A stretch of 64,000 bases of DNA. Source: Rhizobium leguminosarum (GTDB taxonomy: Bacteria > Pseudomonadota > Alphaproteobacteria > Rhizobiales > Rhizobiaceae). The notes beneath the pieces were generated by a model. The model was given only the letters and a program-made list of their open reading frames with translations, ran no database searches and was not told where the DNA came from. Position 1 is the first letter of the stretch, and each line of letters opens with the position of its first letter. The stretch covers positions 1-64,000 of the forward strand of contig NZ_LWBS01000417.1 of the NCBI RefSeq assembly GCF_001652265.1. Reading direction: 5' to 3'. The position numbers and the translations under genes are program-made. Positions 44,301 to 52,678 of this stretch are shown one piece after another.

Positions 44301-45150
44301 GGCTTGCCGTCTCGCCGAGGACGGTCGCGAATTCCATCATGCGGCGGCGGCGAAGTGCGGCCTCCTCTCCGACCTGGAGGATGACGGATTCCGACAGGCA
44401 ATCGAGCAGCGCGATCAGCGGCGGAAGATTGTCGAGATCGGGGGCGCGAGCGGGCGGCAAGGCCAGCATGACGTTTGACTGGTCCGCCATCCAATCCGCT
44501 TGCTGCGGCGAAATGAGGACGACCTTATAGCCGTAGCGCCGCGCGGTTCTGGCCAACAGCCGCGCCTTGGCGAAGCGGCGACAGTCGATGATGACAAGCA
44601 GCGCGTCGTCGACTGCCAGCCGGGCGAAGAGTTCCGCAAAACGGTTGTCGGCGGCGTCGAGCGTGCGCACGCCGTCGCGGGCTTGCGTCAGCCGCTGGCA
44701 GAAATGATTGGCCAGGCTCGAGAGCCGCGCATGCGTGGCGATCGACACTTCGCGGGCAGTGCTGATCAAACTCACGGCTTCTGACCAGTGCGGCTGCGCC
44801 GTCAGATGATAGATATGATGGAGGGCCTGGATCTGCTCGGCAACCAGCACGGCGAGCGGTTTGCCCTCCGCGGCGTCCGCATGCAGCTCGCTCATGGCGC
44901 TCTGTAATTGCGCCGGCGATGTCGTCACGGTCTCGCGAAACTCCACCTTGACGCTGTCCAATCCCTGATAGCCGAGCGCGCGCAGGAAGCGCCCGACGGT
45001 CATCGGCGAGAGATCCAGCCTGTCGGCGACGGACGCAGCCGTCTCGAACGGCAGGTCGTTCAGGTGCTCGGTGAAATATTTCGCGATACGACGCTCGGCC
45101 GGCGTGCCGGTTTTTGCGTATTGCCTGAGTTTGTGCACAAAGTCTTCCAC
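44296..45150 (-). CDS. RpiR/MurR-family transcriptional regulator
   Basis: A 284-residue regulator with an N-terminal HTH_6 domain (SVADRLDLSPMTVGRFLRALGY, about 38-60) and a C-terminal SIS-like sugar-phosphate domain. GTG 45150 is chosen because GGGGAGG lies five bases upstream; the longer in-frame form has no site. It converges on the FGGY kinase and may sense the sugar phosphate made there. The opposite gene at 45385 is an unrelated membrane protein. Confidence 0.87.
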   Translation of the reverse strand: MEDFVHKLRQYAKTGTPAERRIAKYFTEHLNDLPFETAASVADRLDLSPMTVGRFLRALGYQGLDSVKVEFRETVTTSPAQLQSAMSELHADAAEGKPLAVLVAEQIQALHHIYHLTAQPHWSEAVSLISTAREVSIATHARLSSLANHFCQRLTQARDGVRTLDAADNRFAELFARLAVDDALLVIIDCRRFAKARLLARTARRYGYKVVLISPQQADWMADQSNVMLALPPARAPDLDNLPPLIALLDCLSESVILQVGEEAALRRRRMMEFATVLGETASH

Positions 45151-45384
45151 GTCAGCCTCCCCGTCTTCCTCAGAGGCGTTCCGTGGATGCGCTGTTGCGA
45201 CCCTTTGTCTTTGCAACTATTTCGGAAGCTGCTTCTCAGGCCCGTGCATATTTCATGTATGTCACAATATTATATTAGTATTTAGTTTTCGACAAGTTTT
45301 CTATTACAGAATGCAATTTTATTCTCTCTTGTCGGTGGCCCGCATCTTTCCTACATCTTCGGCGCAACCGGAGACGCCTGAGAC
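45151..45384. promoter_or_regulatory. Divergent region RpiR / EI24 membrane protein
   Basis: This 234-bp gap is strongly AT-rich at 45250-45325 (TATTATATTAGTATTTAG), in contrast to its surroundings, and must hold both promoters. I see no clear operator palindrome and no gene. Confidence 0.35.
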
Positions 45385-46098
45385 ATGATTCTTGACGCCG
45401 CTCGACTATCACTCGCCAATTTGTTCGCATCGGAAACGCGTCCTGTCTTCTGGAAGGTACTCGGCCTGACGATTCTCGTGCTCGTCGGCCTCTGGTTCGC
45501 GCTGCGAGGGGCCTTCATGGCCTTCCTCTTTCCCTGGCTCACGGGTTTCTTTCCCGATATGCCGGATTGGGCGGGTTGGCTCGCTTTCCTCTTCGCGATC
45601 CTGGCCGGTATCGGCCTTGCGCTGATGCTGGCGCTGCTGCTGTCGCCGGTCACGGCGCTGATCGCCGGCCTGTTTCTCGACGATGTCGCCGATGTCATCG
45701 AAAAGCGCGACTATCCCAAGGATGCGCCGGGCACCGCCATGCCGCTCGGTCCGGCGATGGCAAGCTCGATCAAGTTCCTCGGCGTGGTGATCCTCGGCAA
45801 CATCGTGGCGCTGCTGCTGCTTTTCATTCCCGGCGTCAATCTGGTCGCGTTCTTTCTGGTGAACGGCTATCTGCTCGGACGGGAATTCTTCGAATTCGCC
45901 GCCATGCGCTTCCGTTCGCCGGATGAGGCGCGGCTCTTCCGCACCAAGCACGCCTCCACAGTCTTTCTCGGCGGGCTGGTGATCGCCCTCTTTCTGGCGA
46001 TTCCGATCGTCAATCTTCTGACGCCGCTTTTTGCCGCCGGCATGATGGTGCATCTGCACAAGCTGGTTTCCGCTAAGGATCCCGGTCTTCGAGCCTGA
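45385..46098 (+). CDS. EI24/CysZ-like membrane protein
   Basis: A 237-residue protein with four or more long hydrophobic helices, LLSPVTALIAGLFLDDVADVIE in the first half and GYLLGREFFEFAAMR in the second. These are hallmarks of the EI24 family that includes sulfate transporter CysZ. No sulfur genes are nearby, so the transported substrate is uncertain. It converges on nth, 38 bp away. Confidence 0.85.
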   Translation: MILDAARLSLANLFASETRPVFWKVLGLTILVLVGLWFALRGAFMAFLFPWLTGFFPDMPDWAGWLAFLFAILAGIGLALMLALLLSPVTALIAGLFLDDVADVIEKRDYPKDAPGTAMPLGPAMASSIKFLGVVILGNIVALLLLFIPGVNLVAFFLVNGYLLGREFFEFAAMRFRSPDEARLFRTKHASTVFLGGLVIALFLAIPIVNLLTPLFAAGMMVHLHKLVSAKDPGLRA

Positions 46099-46136
46099 GC
46101 TTCAACCGGGCAGGCGGAGACGTCGTCCATCGCGAT

Positions 46137-46919
46137 CTATTCAACGGCCTCGCCGATCACCTGCGGCGGTAGCTCGACCAGCGGTGCCGGCACATCCCAA
46201 CTCTTCTCCGGCGATTTGCAGAGATCGGCAATGATACAACGCTCGCATTCGGGCCGGCGCGCCTTGCAGGTGTAGCGGCCATGCAGGATCAGCCAGTGAT
46301 GGGCGTGATAGAGGTAATGGCTGGGGATCACCTTCATCAGCCGCGCCTCGACCTCGTCGGGCGTCTTGCCGGGGGCAAGCCTGATGCGATTGGCGATGCG
46401 GAAGATGTGCGTATCGACGGCCATCGTCGCCTGGCCGAAGGCCATGGAAAGCACGACATTGGCGGTCTTGCGGCCGACGCCCGGCAATCTCACCAGTTCG
46501 TCGCGTGTCTCCGGCACCTTGCCGCCGAATTGGTCGACTAGCATCTGCGAGAGCGCGATGACGTTTTTCGCCTTGTTGCGGTAGAGGCCGATCGTTCTGA
46601 TGTAATCGCGCAGCCGCTCCTCGCCGAGATCGAGCATCTTTTCCGGCGTATCGGCAACCTTGAAAAGTGCGCGCGTCGCCTTGTTGACGCCAACATCGGT
46701 CGCTTGCGCCGAAAGTGCCACGGCGACGACGAGCGTGAAGGGGTTGGTGTGCTCGAGCTCGCCCCTCGGTTCCGGCCGCTGCACCGAGAAGCGGCGGAAG
46801 ATCTCCTCGCGCTCGGCCAGGGAATAGGCCGTGCGCACCGCGGCTGCCGGTTTGCGGCGGACGATCACATTCGTGCCCTGAGCCATCTTGGTCACGGATT
46901 TGAGTTTCGGATTTGCCAT
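46137..46919 (-). CDS. nth: Endonuclease III
   Basis: A 260-residue DNA glycosylase/AP lyase for oxidised pyrimidines. The helix-hairpin-helix LPGVGRKTANVVL holds catalytic K151, D169 is in VDTHIFR, and the [4Fe-4S] cysteines are C218, C225, C228 and C234 (spacing 6-2-5). It is about 45 residues longer than E. coli Nth at the basic N-terminus. M12 (46886) is an alternative start that would leave more room for the divergent neighbour. Confidence 0.94.
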   Translation of the reverse strand: MANPKLKSVTKMAQGTNVIVRRKPAAAVRTAYSLAEREEIFRRFSVQRPEPRGELEHTNPFTLVVAVALSAQATDVGVNKATRALFKVADTPEKMLDLGEERLRDYIRTIGLYRNKAKNVIALSQMLVDQFGGKVPETRDELVRLPGVGRKTANVVLSMAFGQATMAVDTHIFRIANRIRLAPGKTPDEVEARLMKVIPSHYLYHAHHWLILHGRYTCKARRPECERCIIADLCKSPEKSWDVPAPLVELPPQVIGEAVE

Positions 46920-46941
46920 GGAAACTCTATACTCAGCAGCC

Positions 46942-47439
46942 ATGATGGAAAGCAACGCCGACAGCTTCAACGAGCAGCCTGTTTTCGCCGCCGAGCTCTT
47001 TCCCCACCGGTCGCTCGGCCGCCGGGGCTTCAAGGTGCTACTTGCCTTGTCCGGCGCCGTCTGCTTCCTCTATGGCATGTTCTTCATCGCGACCGGGGCT
47101 TGGCCGATCGGCTTTTTCTTCGGACTGGATTTCGTACTTCTCTACGGCGCCTTCTGGCTGAATTATCGCTCCGGGAAAGCGCGCGAACAGGTGACGGTGT
47201 CGCGCACGGATGTGTCGGTGCGTAAGTTTGCGCCATCGGGACGGATGGTGGAGCATCATTTCAATCCGTTCTGGGCGCGCTTCCTCGTTCGCCGGCACCA
47301 GGAGATCGGCATCCTTTCCATGCATATCTTCGGCGAGGGCCGGCGTACGGATATCGGGTCCTTCCTCAATCCCGACGATCGCGAAAGCTTCGCCAAGGCC
47401 TTCAAGGGAGCACTGGCGACGGTCAAGCAGCGGATCTGA
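46942..47439 (+). CDS. DUF2244 membrane protein
   Basis: A 165-residue protein with two adjacent hydrophobic helices (about 30-70) and a C-terminal domain with VSRTDVSVRKFAPSG and FNPFWARFLV, typical of DUF2244, of unknown function. ATG 46942 is chosen over two earlier in-frame starts that would overlap nth. Only 22 bp separate it from the nth start. A terminator-like repeat follows. Confidence 0.82.
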   Translation: MMESNADSFNEQPVFAAELFPHRSLGRRGFKVLLALSGAVCFLYGMFFIATGAWPIGFFFGLDFVLLYGAFWLNYRSGKAREQVTVSRTDVSVRKFAPSGRMVEHHFNPFWARFLVRRHQEIGILSMHIFGEGRRTDIGSFLNPDDRESFAKAFKGALATVKQRI

Positions 47440-47440
47440 G

Positions 47441-47543
47441 CTAGAGCGGTTCAGCTTTCCATGGAAGCGCAGAACCGCTCTAGCTTTTGTTTTTACGCAA
47501 TTCCGGACGGAAAACCGCTTCGCACTTTTTCTGGCATTGCTCT
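47441..47543. repeat. Two-module palindromic repeat with terminator-like hairpin
   Basis: CTAGAGCGGTTC (47441-47452) pairs perfectly with GAACCGCTCTAG (47472-47483) and is followed by CTTTTGTTTTT, so it can end the DUF2244 transcript. A second module, GCAATTCCGGACGG to GGCATTGC (47498-47543), is the same as that at 32955-32997. Confidence 0.75.
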
Positions 47544-47619
47544 ATCCAGCGGCTACGCAAGAATCGGGTGGTTTGCTCACCCCCTATTGACTATCTCCTC
47601 GTTACAAGGAGAAAAGACG

Positions 47620-48492
47620 ATGAATATGATTGCCAACCTGCAGACAGACATCACGCCTGGCGGCCCTGATTATGACATTGTCCGTCGGGTGATCGAACTC
47701 ATCACCGAGGATTACCGCGACCAGCCTTCGCTGGAAGCGATCGCTGCGCGGCTCAATCAGTCACCGACCCAGTTGCAGAAGACCTTCACCCGCTGGGCTG
47801 GGCTATCGCCCAAAGGCTTCCTGCAAGCGGTGACGCTCGACCACGCCAAGCGGCTGCTGCGCAAGGAAGACATGCCGCTGCTCGAGACCTCGATCGAGGT
47901 CGGCCTTTCCGGGCCGAGCCGCCTGCACGACCTTTTCGTCACGCATGAGGCGATGTCGCCCGGCGAATGGAAGGCGAAGGGCGGTGGTCTCACCATCCGC
48001 TACGGCTTCCACATCTGCCCGTTCGGCGTGGCGCTGATCATGGTGACCGACCGCGGCCTTGCCGGCCTTGCCTTCAGCGATTCCGGCGACGAGAGGGCCT
48101 GCCTCGAGGATATGACCTGCCGCTGGCCGAACGCCTGTTATGTCGAAGACCTGCAGGCGACGGTTCCCTATGCCGCCCGCATCTTCGAGCCCGGCAAATG
48201 GTCCTGCGACCAGCCGTTGCGTGTCGTGCTGATCGGTACGGATTTTCAGGTGCGCGTCTGGCAGAGCCTGCTGAAAATCCCGTTCGGCAAGGCCGTCACC
48301 TATTCCGATATTGCCAACGATATCGGCCGGCCGACGGCGCAGCGCGCCGTGGGTGCGGCGGTCGGGGCAAACCCGATCTCCTTCGTGGTGCCTTGCCATC
48401 GGGCGCTCGGTAAGAATGGCGCGCTGACGGGTTACCATTGGGGCCTCACCCGCAAACGGGCGATGCTCGGCTGGGAATCGGCGCACGCCTGA
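47620..48492 (+). CDS. Ada-like protein: AraC-type HTH fused to O6-methylguanine-DNA methyltransferase
   Basis: A 290-residue fusion. An AraC-type DNA-binding region (about 16-115) precedes the Ogt-like domain with acceptor C259 in VVPCHRALG. AAGGAG is placed well before ATG 47620. The N-terminal zinc domain of E. coli Ada, which senses methyl phosphotriesters, is missing. It can repair O6-alkylguanine; whether it still acts as an inducible activator is uncertain. Single gene. Confidence 0.9.
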   Translation: MNMIANLQTDITPGGPDYDIVRRVIELITEDYRDQPSLEAIAARLNQSPTQLQKTFTRWAGLSPKGFLQAVTLDHAKRLLRKEDMPLLETSIEVGLSGPSRLHDLFVTHEAMSPGEWKAKGGGLTIRYGFHICPFGVALIMVTDRGLAGLAFSDSGDERACLEDMTCRWPNACYVEDLQATVPYAARIFEPGKWSCDQPLRVVLIGTDFQVRVWQSLLKIPFGKAVTYSDIANDIGRPTAQRAVGAAVGANPISFVVPCHRALGKNGALTGYHWGLTRKRAMLGWESAHA

Positions 48493-48595
48493 TAGCGTGC
48501 CGCCTCCTCGGGCGGCAAAGGTGGCAAGAAGGGATGGACGAGGGCGGTGACGTAGCTCGTTCGTCGCCTGTCGCTTCGACCGTTCGCTCTTTGCG

Positions 48596-48685
48596 TCGCT
48601 CACCCCCAGCCGCCTGCCGGCACCGATCGGGGTCGAGCCACGGGTCTCGACCCGTCCTTCGGACCCCCGCTGGGGAGAAGTGGCA
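48596..48685. repeat. Degenerate palindromic repeat after the Ada-like gene
   Basis: CTGCCGGCACC and CCCCGCTGGGGAGAAG match parts of the repeat at 12042-12158, with GGTCGAG...CTCGACC inserted between. It fills the 198-bp convergent gap with the SorC regulator, where I see no gene. Confidence 0.5.
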
Positions 48686-48690
48686 AGCTG

Positions 48691-49671
48691 TTATGTCTCT
48701 GCCAATTCCAGCAACGCCCGTGCCGCACTTTCATCCGTGATCAGCGTATTGCAGCCGATGCGCTTGATCGTCGCACGGATCGCCACGGCCCGATGGGCGC
48801 CGCCGGAGGAGAGCACGATGTGCTTTGCCTCCTTCAGCGTGTCGAGGTCGACGGACATGACGCGGCGGTTGATCGAATGGTCGACCGAATTGCCGTCCTT
48901 GTCGAGGAAGTTGAACATGGTGTCGCAGACGCAGCCGGCATCGATCAACTCCTGTAACTCGGCCTTCGATATCCAGCCTTCTGACAGCGAGGTCGAATGC
49001 GGGCCGATATCGCCGCAGCTGACGATTGCCAGATCGAGGTTCTCGGCGAGACGATAAATCGTGTCCAGCCCGCATTTCTCGATCAGATTGCGCTTGGTCT
49101 CGATGGAATCGACGAGAAGCGGCGCCAGGAACATGTAGCATTCGGCACCGAGCTGGTTTGCCAGCCGCCATGTGTAATCGATCGGGTTCGTCTGATGCAC
49201 GGCGACGATGCCGCCGAGCAGCGAGACGACCTTGCAATTGGCGCGGCGCGGCGGCCGGAAGCTCGACAGCGAGGCGGTCATGGTGCGGCCCCAGCCGACG
49301 CCGATGGTGTAGTCGTCCGGGATGACTTCGGAGAGGAACTGGCCAAGCGCCAGGCCGACATTTTTAGCCAGCGAATTGACGTCGCCATTGACCGGCGCAG
49401 GGACGACGATCGCCTCGTCGAGGCCGTAGGCACGCTCCAGCTTCACCGAAAGTTCAACGCAGTCGCCGATCGAATCGTTGATCCAGATCTGGACTTCGCT
49501 GCGTTTCATCGCCTCGTCGAGCAGGCGGATCACCGTGGTGCGGCTGATGCCGAGCTGTTCGGCGACGTCCTTCTGGGTCAGACCCTCGTTGTAATAGAGC
49601 CATGCCGCCCTTAGTCGCAGCGAGGATGCCTCCGAATAGGCCGTGTGCGTGCCGCGTTTGAGCTTGACCAC
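48691..49671 (-). CDS. SorC/DeoR-type sugar-binding transcriptional regulator
   Basis: A 326-residue SorC-family regulator. The helix-turn-helix is at about residues 31-53 (LTQKDVAEQLGISRTTVIRLL), and the effector domain includes IGVGWGRTMTASL. GGAGGAGATG precedes the start. It has no adjacent transporter; the nearest gene in the other direction is transaldolase, 424 bp away. It may control genes elsewhere, and the target is unknown. Confidence 0.88.
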   Translation of the reverse strand: MVKLKRGTHTAYSEASSLRLRAAWLYYNEGLTQKDVAEQLGISRTTVIRLLDEAMKRSEVQIWINDSIGDCVELSVKLERAYGLDEAIVVPAPVNGDVNSLAKNVGLALGQFLSEVIPDDYTIGVGWGRTMTASLSSFRPPRRANCKVVSLLGGIVAVHQTNPIDYTWRLANQLGAECYMFLAPLLVDSIETKRNLIEKCGLDTIYRLAENLDLAIVSCGDIGPHSTSLSEGWISKAELQELIDAGCVCDTMFNFLDKDGNSVDHSINRRVMSVDLDTLKEAKHIVLSSGGAHRAVAIRATIKRIGCNTLITDESAARALLELAET

Positions 49672-49743
49672 ATCTCCTCCGCACGATTTCGCGCCCTAGG
49701 TCCCTCATGGGGTGAAGGCCTTAGCGACGCTCTTGTTGCCGGG

Positions 49744-49772
49744 GATAATGACGGGTGTGACACTTATGTCAA
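49744..49772 (-). promoter_or_regulatory. Promoter of the SorC regulator
   Basis: On the minus strand TTGACA (49772-49767) and ATTATC (49749-49744) are 17 bases apart, about 70 bp before the start codon. GTGTCA and TGACA repeats around it (49757-49795) may be operator half-sites for autoregulation. Confidence 0.55.
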
Positions 49773-49863
49773 TTGAAATGCACAAATGTCCTTGACTTTT
49801 CGTTAGGCGAATGGCGATAGTCCGGGTGACATACGTCGTTCTTGTCCGTCCGAGGAGGACATA

Positions 49864-50034
49864 GTGCGGGCATGCGGAAAGTCACGACCGGACTTCCAGC
49901 CGCAAGCGGCATCGCTTGCGTTTGAGCTGCCGTTCGTTCGCGGCCGGAACAGAGCCACTGTCCTTCACGTTTATGAATCATCCGTGACGGATGCGCGCAT
50001 CTTCGCCTGCAGCATGCAAACAACCTGTCGGTAG
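49864..50034 (+). CDS. Possible small protein upstream of transaldolase
   Basis: GTG at 49864 follows GAGGAGGA at ideal distance and opens 56 codons to TAG at 50032, beginning [32 protein letters not shown] hairpin (49901-49920) lies within it. No homologue or domain is recognised and composition is not diagnostic. It may be a leader or chance. The rest of the 424-bp gap holds the SorC promoter and the talB ribosome site. Confidence 0.3.
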   Translation: MRACGKSRPDFQPQAASLAFELPFVRGRNRATVLHVYESSVTDARIFACSMQTTCR

Positions 50035-50095
50035 ATCACCTTGCCCGGCGGAACTCGCGCCGGTCGCAGCCCAAGTTCAACAAGGATTATTGACC

Positions 50096-51061
50096 ATGAC
50101 ATCCAAGCTTGACCAACTCCGTGAGATTACCACCGTGGTCGCCGATACCGGCGACATCGAAGCCGTCGCCCGCCTGAAGCCGGTCGATTGCACGACAAAC
50201 CCTAGCATCGTGCTCAAGGCTCTCGGCACGCCGATGTTTGCCGACGCCGTCAAGGAAGCCGTCGCCTGGGGCAAGAAGCAGGGCGGCAATCCCAAGGCCG
50301 TTTCTTCTGCCGTCGCCGATCGTCTCGCCATCTCCGTCGGTGCAGCCCTAGTGAAGCTCGTCCCGGGCCGCGTCTCGACCGAGGTCGATGCCGACCTGTC
50401 CTTCGATACCGAGGCTTCGCTTGCCAAGGCGCGCGCAATCATTGCCGCCTACAAGGATCGCGGCATCGGCCAGGACCGCATTCTCATCAAGCTCGCTTCC
50501 ACCTGGGAGGGCATCCGCGCCGCGGAAGTGCTGCAGAAGGAAGGCATCGACTGCAACCTGACGCTTCTCTTCAGCAAGGCCCAGGCAATCGCCTGCGCTG
50601 ACGCCAAGGTGTTCCTGATCTCGCCCTTCGTCGGCCGCATCCTCGACTGGTACAAGAAGTCGACCGGCAAGGAGTTCACCCCTGAGGAAGATCCGGGCGT
50701 CATCTCCGTCCGTGAAATCTACAACTATTACAAGACCAACGACATCAAGACGATCGTCATGGGCGCCTCCTTCCGCAGCGCCGGGGAAATCGAAGCCCTT
50801 GCCGGCTGCGACCGCCTGACCATCAGCCCGAACCTGCTCGACGAGCTCGCCAAGGATGAAGGCAAGCTGGAGCGCAAGCTCTCGCCGGAGAGCCGCAAGC
50901 CGGACCCGAAGGTCTCGGTCGACGAGAAGACCTTCCGCTGGATGATGAACGAAGACGCGATGGCGACGGAAAAACTCGCCGAAGGCATCCGCGCCTTCGC
51001 CAAGGATCTGGGAACGTTGCGCACCATGGTGCAGAAGGAACTGCAGCTCGCCGCCGCCTGA
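50096..51061 (+). CDS. tal: Transaldolase
   Basis: A 321-residue TalB-type transaldolase. Schiff-base K132 ([12 protein letters not shown]) and D17 are at the E. coli positions, and the [11 protein letters not shown] motif is present. It exchanges dihydroxyacetone units between sugar phosphates in the non-oxidative pentose phosphate pathway. AAGGATT precedes ATG 50096. A strong terminator follows, so it is a single-gene unit. Confidence 0.94.
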   Translation: MTSKLDQLREITTVVADTGDIEAVARLKPVDCTTNPSIVLKALGTPMFADAVKEAVAWGKKQGGNPKAVSSAVADRLAISVGAALVKLVPGRVSTEVDADLSFDTEASLAKARAIIAAYKDRGIGQDRILIKLASTWEGIRAAEVLQKEGIDCNLTLLFSKAQAIACADAKVFLISPFVGRILDWYKKSTGKEFTPEEDPGVISVREIYNYYKTNDIKTIVMGASFRSAGEIEALAGCDRLTISPNLLDELAKDEGKLERKLSPESRKPDPKVSVDEKTFRWMMNEDAMATEKLAEGIRAFAKDLGTLRTMVQKELQLAAA

Positions 51062-51082
51062 TAAGGCACGGCATGCAATCGA

Positions 51083-51116
51083 AGGCGCGGCTGCCGGCTG
51101 GCAGGCGCGCCTTTTT
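51083..51116 (+). terminator. Intrinsic terminator of the transaldolase gene
   Basis: AGGCGCGGCTGCC (51083-51095) and GGCAGGCGCGCCT (51100-51112) form a 13-bp stem with one mismatch and a GGCT loop, followed by TTTTT. Confidence 0.9.
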
Positions 51117-51154
51117 CGTGCTGTTATCAAGGGCATATGCTGTCGGAGACTGAT

Positions 51155-51823
51155 ATGGCGGATGAGGAACGAGCAAATTCGCTGGTGGCATTTGCCTATA
51201 AGCATACGAGCTTCATCATCGCCGCCCTTGCCGGACTGGTGGTCTTCTTGGCTGTGACCTCGCGTGAGGTCAGCGCCGGCAACATCCTGTTCGGCTGGAA
51301 TGTCAGCGCCGGCGTTTTTGTCGCTCTCAGCTGGCGCAAGATGCTGCGGGCGACGGTTGAAAGCATCCGGAAACGCTCGGCGGATCTCGATTTCTCCGAC
51401 ACCGTCCTCTTGGCTCTTTCGATCGGTGCCGCACTTGCCAGCGTTGCCGGCATCGGCCTCGAGCTTCATTCGATCAAGGAGGCGGCACCTGATGTCGCGC
51501 TGGCACGGGCAGGTGTCGCGGTTCTGACGATCCTGATCTCCTGGATCTTCCTGCACACGCTTTTCACCATTCATTATGCCCACTATTTCTATGGTGGTTC
51601 GGACGAAGAAGGCGGCCTCAAGTTTCCTGACGGAATCGAGGAGCCCGGCTACTGGGATTTCCTCTATTTCTCCTTCACCATCGGCGTTGCCGCTCAGACG
51701 GCGGATGTCGCGGTCAGCTCGACCAGCATGCGCAAGCTGACGCTGCTCCATGCGGTGCTGTCGTTCCTGTTCAACACGACGATCCTGGCGCTTGCGATCA
51801 ATGTCGGGGCGAGCTTGCTTTAG
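51155..51823 (+). CDS. DUF1345 membrane protein
   Basis: A 222-residue protein with about five hydrophobic segments and the family blocks FTIHYAHYFY and FLYFSFTIGVAAQTADV. GGAG six bases before ATG 51155 supports this start over ATG 51137. Function of the family is unknown. It stands alone between transaldolase and the convergent anti-sigma gene. Confidence 0.85.
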   Translation: MADEERANSLVAFAYKHTSFIIAALAGLVVFLAVTSREVSAGNILFGWNVSAGVFVALSWRKMLRATVESIRKRSADLDFSDTVLLALSIGAALASVAGIGLELHSIKEAAPDVALARAGVAVLTILISWIFLHTLFTIHYAHYFYGGSDEEGGLKFPDGIEEPGYWDFLYFSFTIGVAAQTADVAVSSTSMRKLTLLHAVLSFLFNTTILALAINVGASLL

Positions 51824-51837
51824 ATCATTAAAAAGTG

Positions 51838-51885
51838 GAGCATGATGTCATCCGAAAACCGCTCACACTTTTAGGCATCATGGTC
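51838..51885. repeat. 48-bp palindromic repeat (copy 2)
   Basis: The arms are GAGCATGATG (51838-51847) and CATCATGGTC (51876-51885), enclosing CCGAAAACCGCTCACACTTTT. Same family as 25047-25094. The stop codon of the anti-sigma gene (51880-51878) lies inside the right arm, so the repeat has set the end of that protein. Confidence 0.7.
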
Positions 51886-52678
51886 TCGCCGCCGCCCTGA
51901 ATGCGGACTCGAACTCGGCCAGGTCGCCCGCGGCGACATCCGAAATCGCCCAGAACACGAGCCCGCCATCCGACCATTGCGTCATGTTGTAGCCGTCATG
52001 GACCGTCGTTGTCTGGGTGGCCGATGCCGCGGGCCAGATGAACAGGTTGATGACGTGGCCGTGGCGCCGGTAGACGAGGGCGGCGACGGCGCGATCACCG
52101 ATATAGTCGACGCGTCCGCCGACCAGCGGAAAGCCATCCTTGGCGAGATCGCTGACCGGCGGCGAAAAATCGATCTTGCCGTTGAACCAAGGTTTTACTG
52201 TGTGCTGATCCGAGGTCAGCACGTCGGTCAGATGATCGGCCATCATCGACCTGACATGGCTTGCCATGATCTGGTCCTGCAAAAGCACGGTCTGCGACGG
52301 CGCGTTGACAAATAGGATGGCGCCTGCCGCCAGGACCGCGAGCGAAGGCACGAAGCTCCATTGCCGAATGAGATCCAAGGCGCGGCACCAGACAGGCGCC
52401 TGGCGTGGCGGGGGCAGGCTGGACGCCGCCGCTGCCTGTTCGAATGACAGCATCGACAGGACCTGCGAACGCAGTGCCTCCGGCGGTCGCCACTTGACGC
52501 CATCCTGATCGACGATCTCTCTCACAGCACGGACCCTTTCCATCTCCGCCCTGCAATGCGCGCAGGTGGCAAGATGATCCTCGAATTGCGCTGCATGGGC
52601 GGAATCCAGTTCGCCATCGACAAAGCCGTGCAGCATGACGCGCCATTCCGGGCAGCCTTTCCGTTGGGCTTCACTCAT
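51878..52678 (-). CDS. Zinc-finger anti-sigma factor
   Basis: A 266-residue protein with an N-terminal H35-x3-C39-x2-C42 zinc-binding anti-sigma domain (ZAS type), one membrane helix (about 120-140) and a C-terminal periplasmic domain. Its ATG overlaps the sigma stop (ATGA), so the pair is translationally coupled. It should hold the ECF sigma factor at the membrane until a signal, often redox or envelope stress, releases it. Confidence 0.88.
   Translation of the reverse strand: MSEAQRKGCPEWRVMLHGFVDGELDSAHAAQFEDHLATCAHCRAEMERVRAVREIVDQDGVKWRPPEALRSQVLSMLSFEQAAAASSLPPPRQAPVWCRALDLIRQWSFVPSLAVLAAGAILFVNAPSQTVLLQDQIMASHVRSMMADHLTDVLTSDQHTVKPWFNGKIDFSPPVSDLAKDGFPLVGGRVDYIGDRAVAALVYRRHGHVINLFIWPAASATQTTTVHDGYNMTQWSDGGLVFWAISDVAAGDLAEFESAFRAAARP

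Noticed and set aside
49769..50023. 84-codon minus-strand frame in the talB upstream gap
   Set aside because: No ribosome site, unusual composition, and it runs through the SorC promoter.
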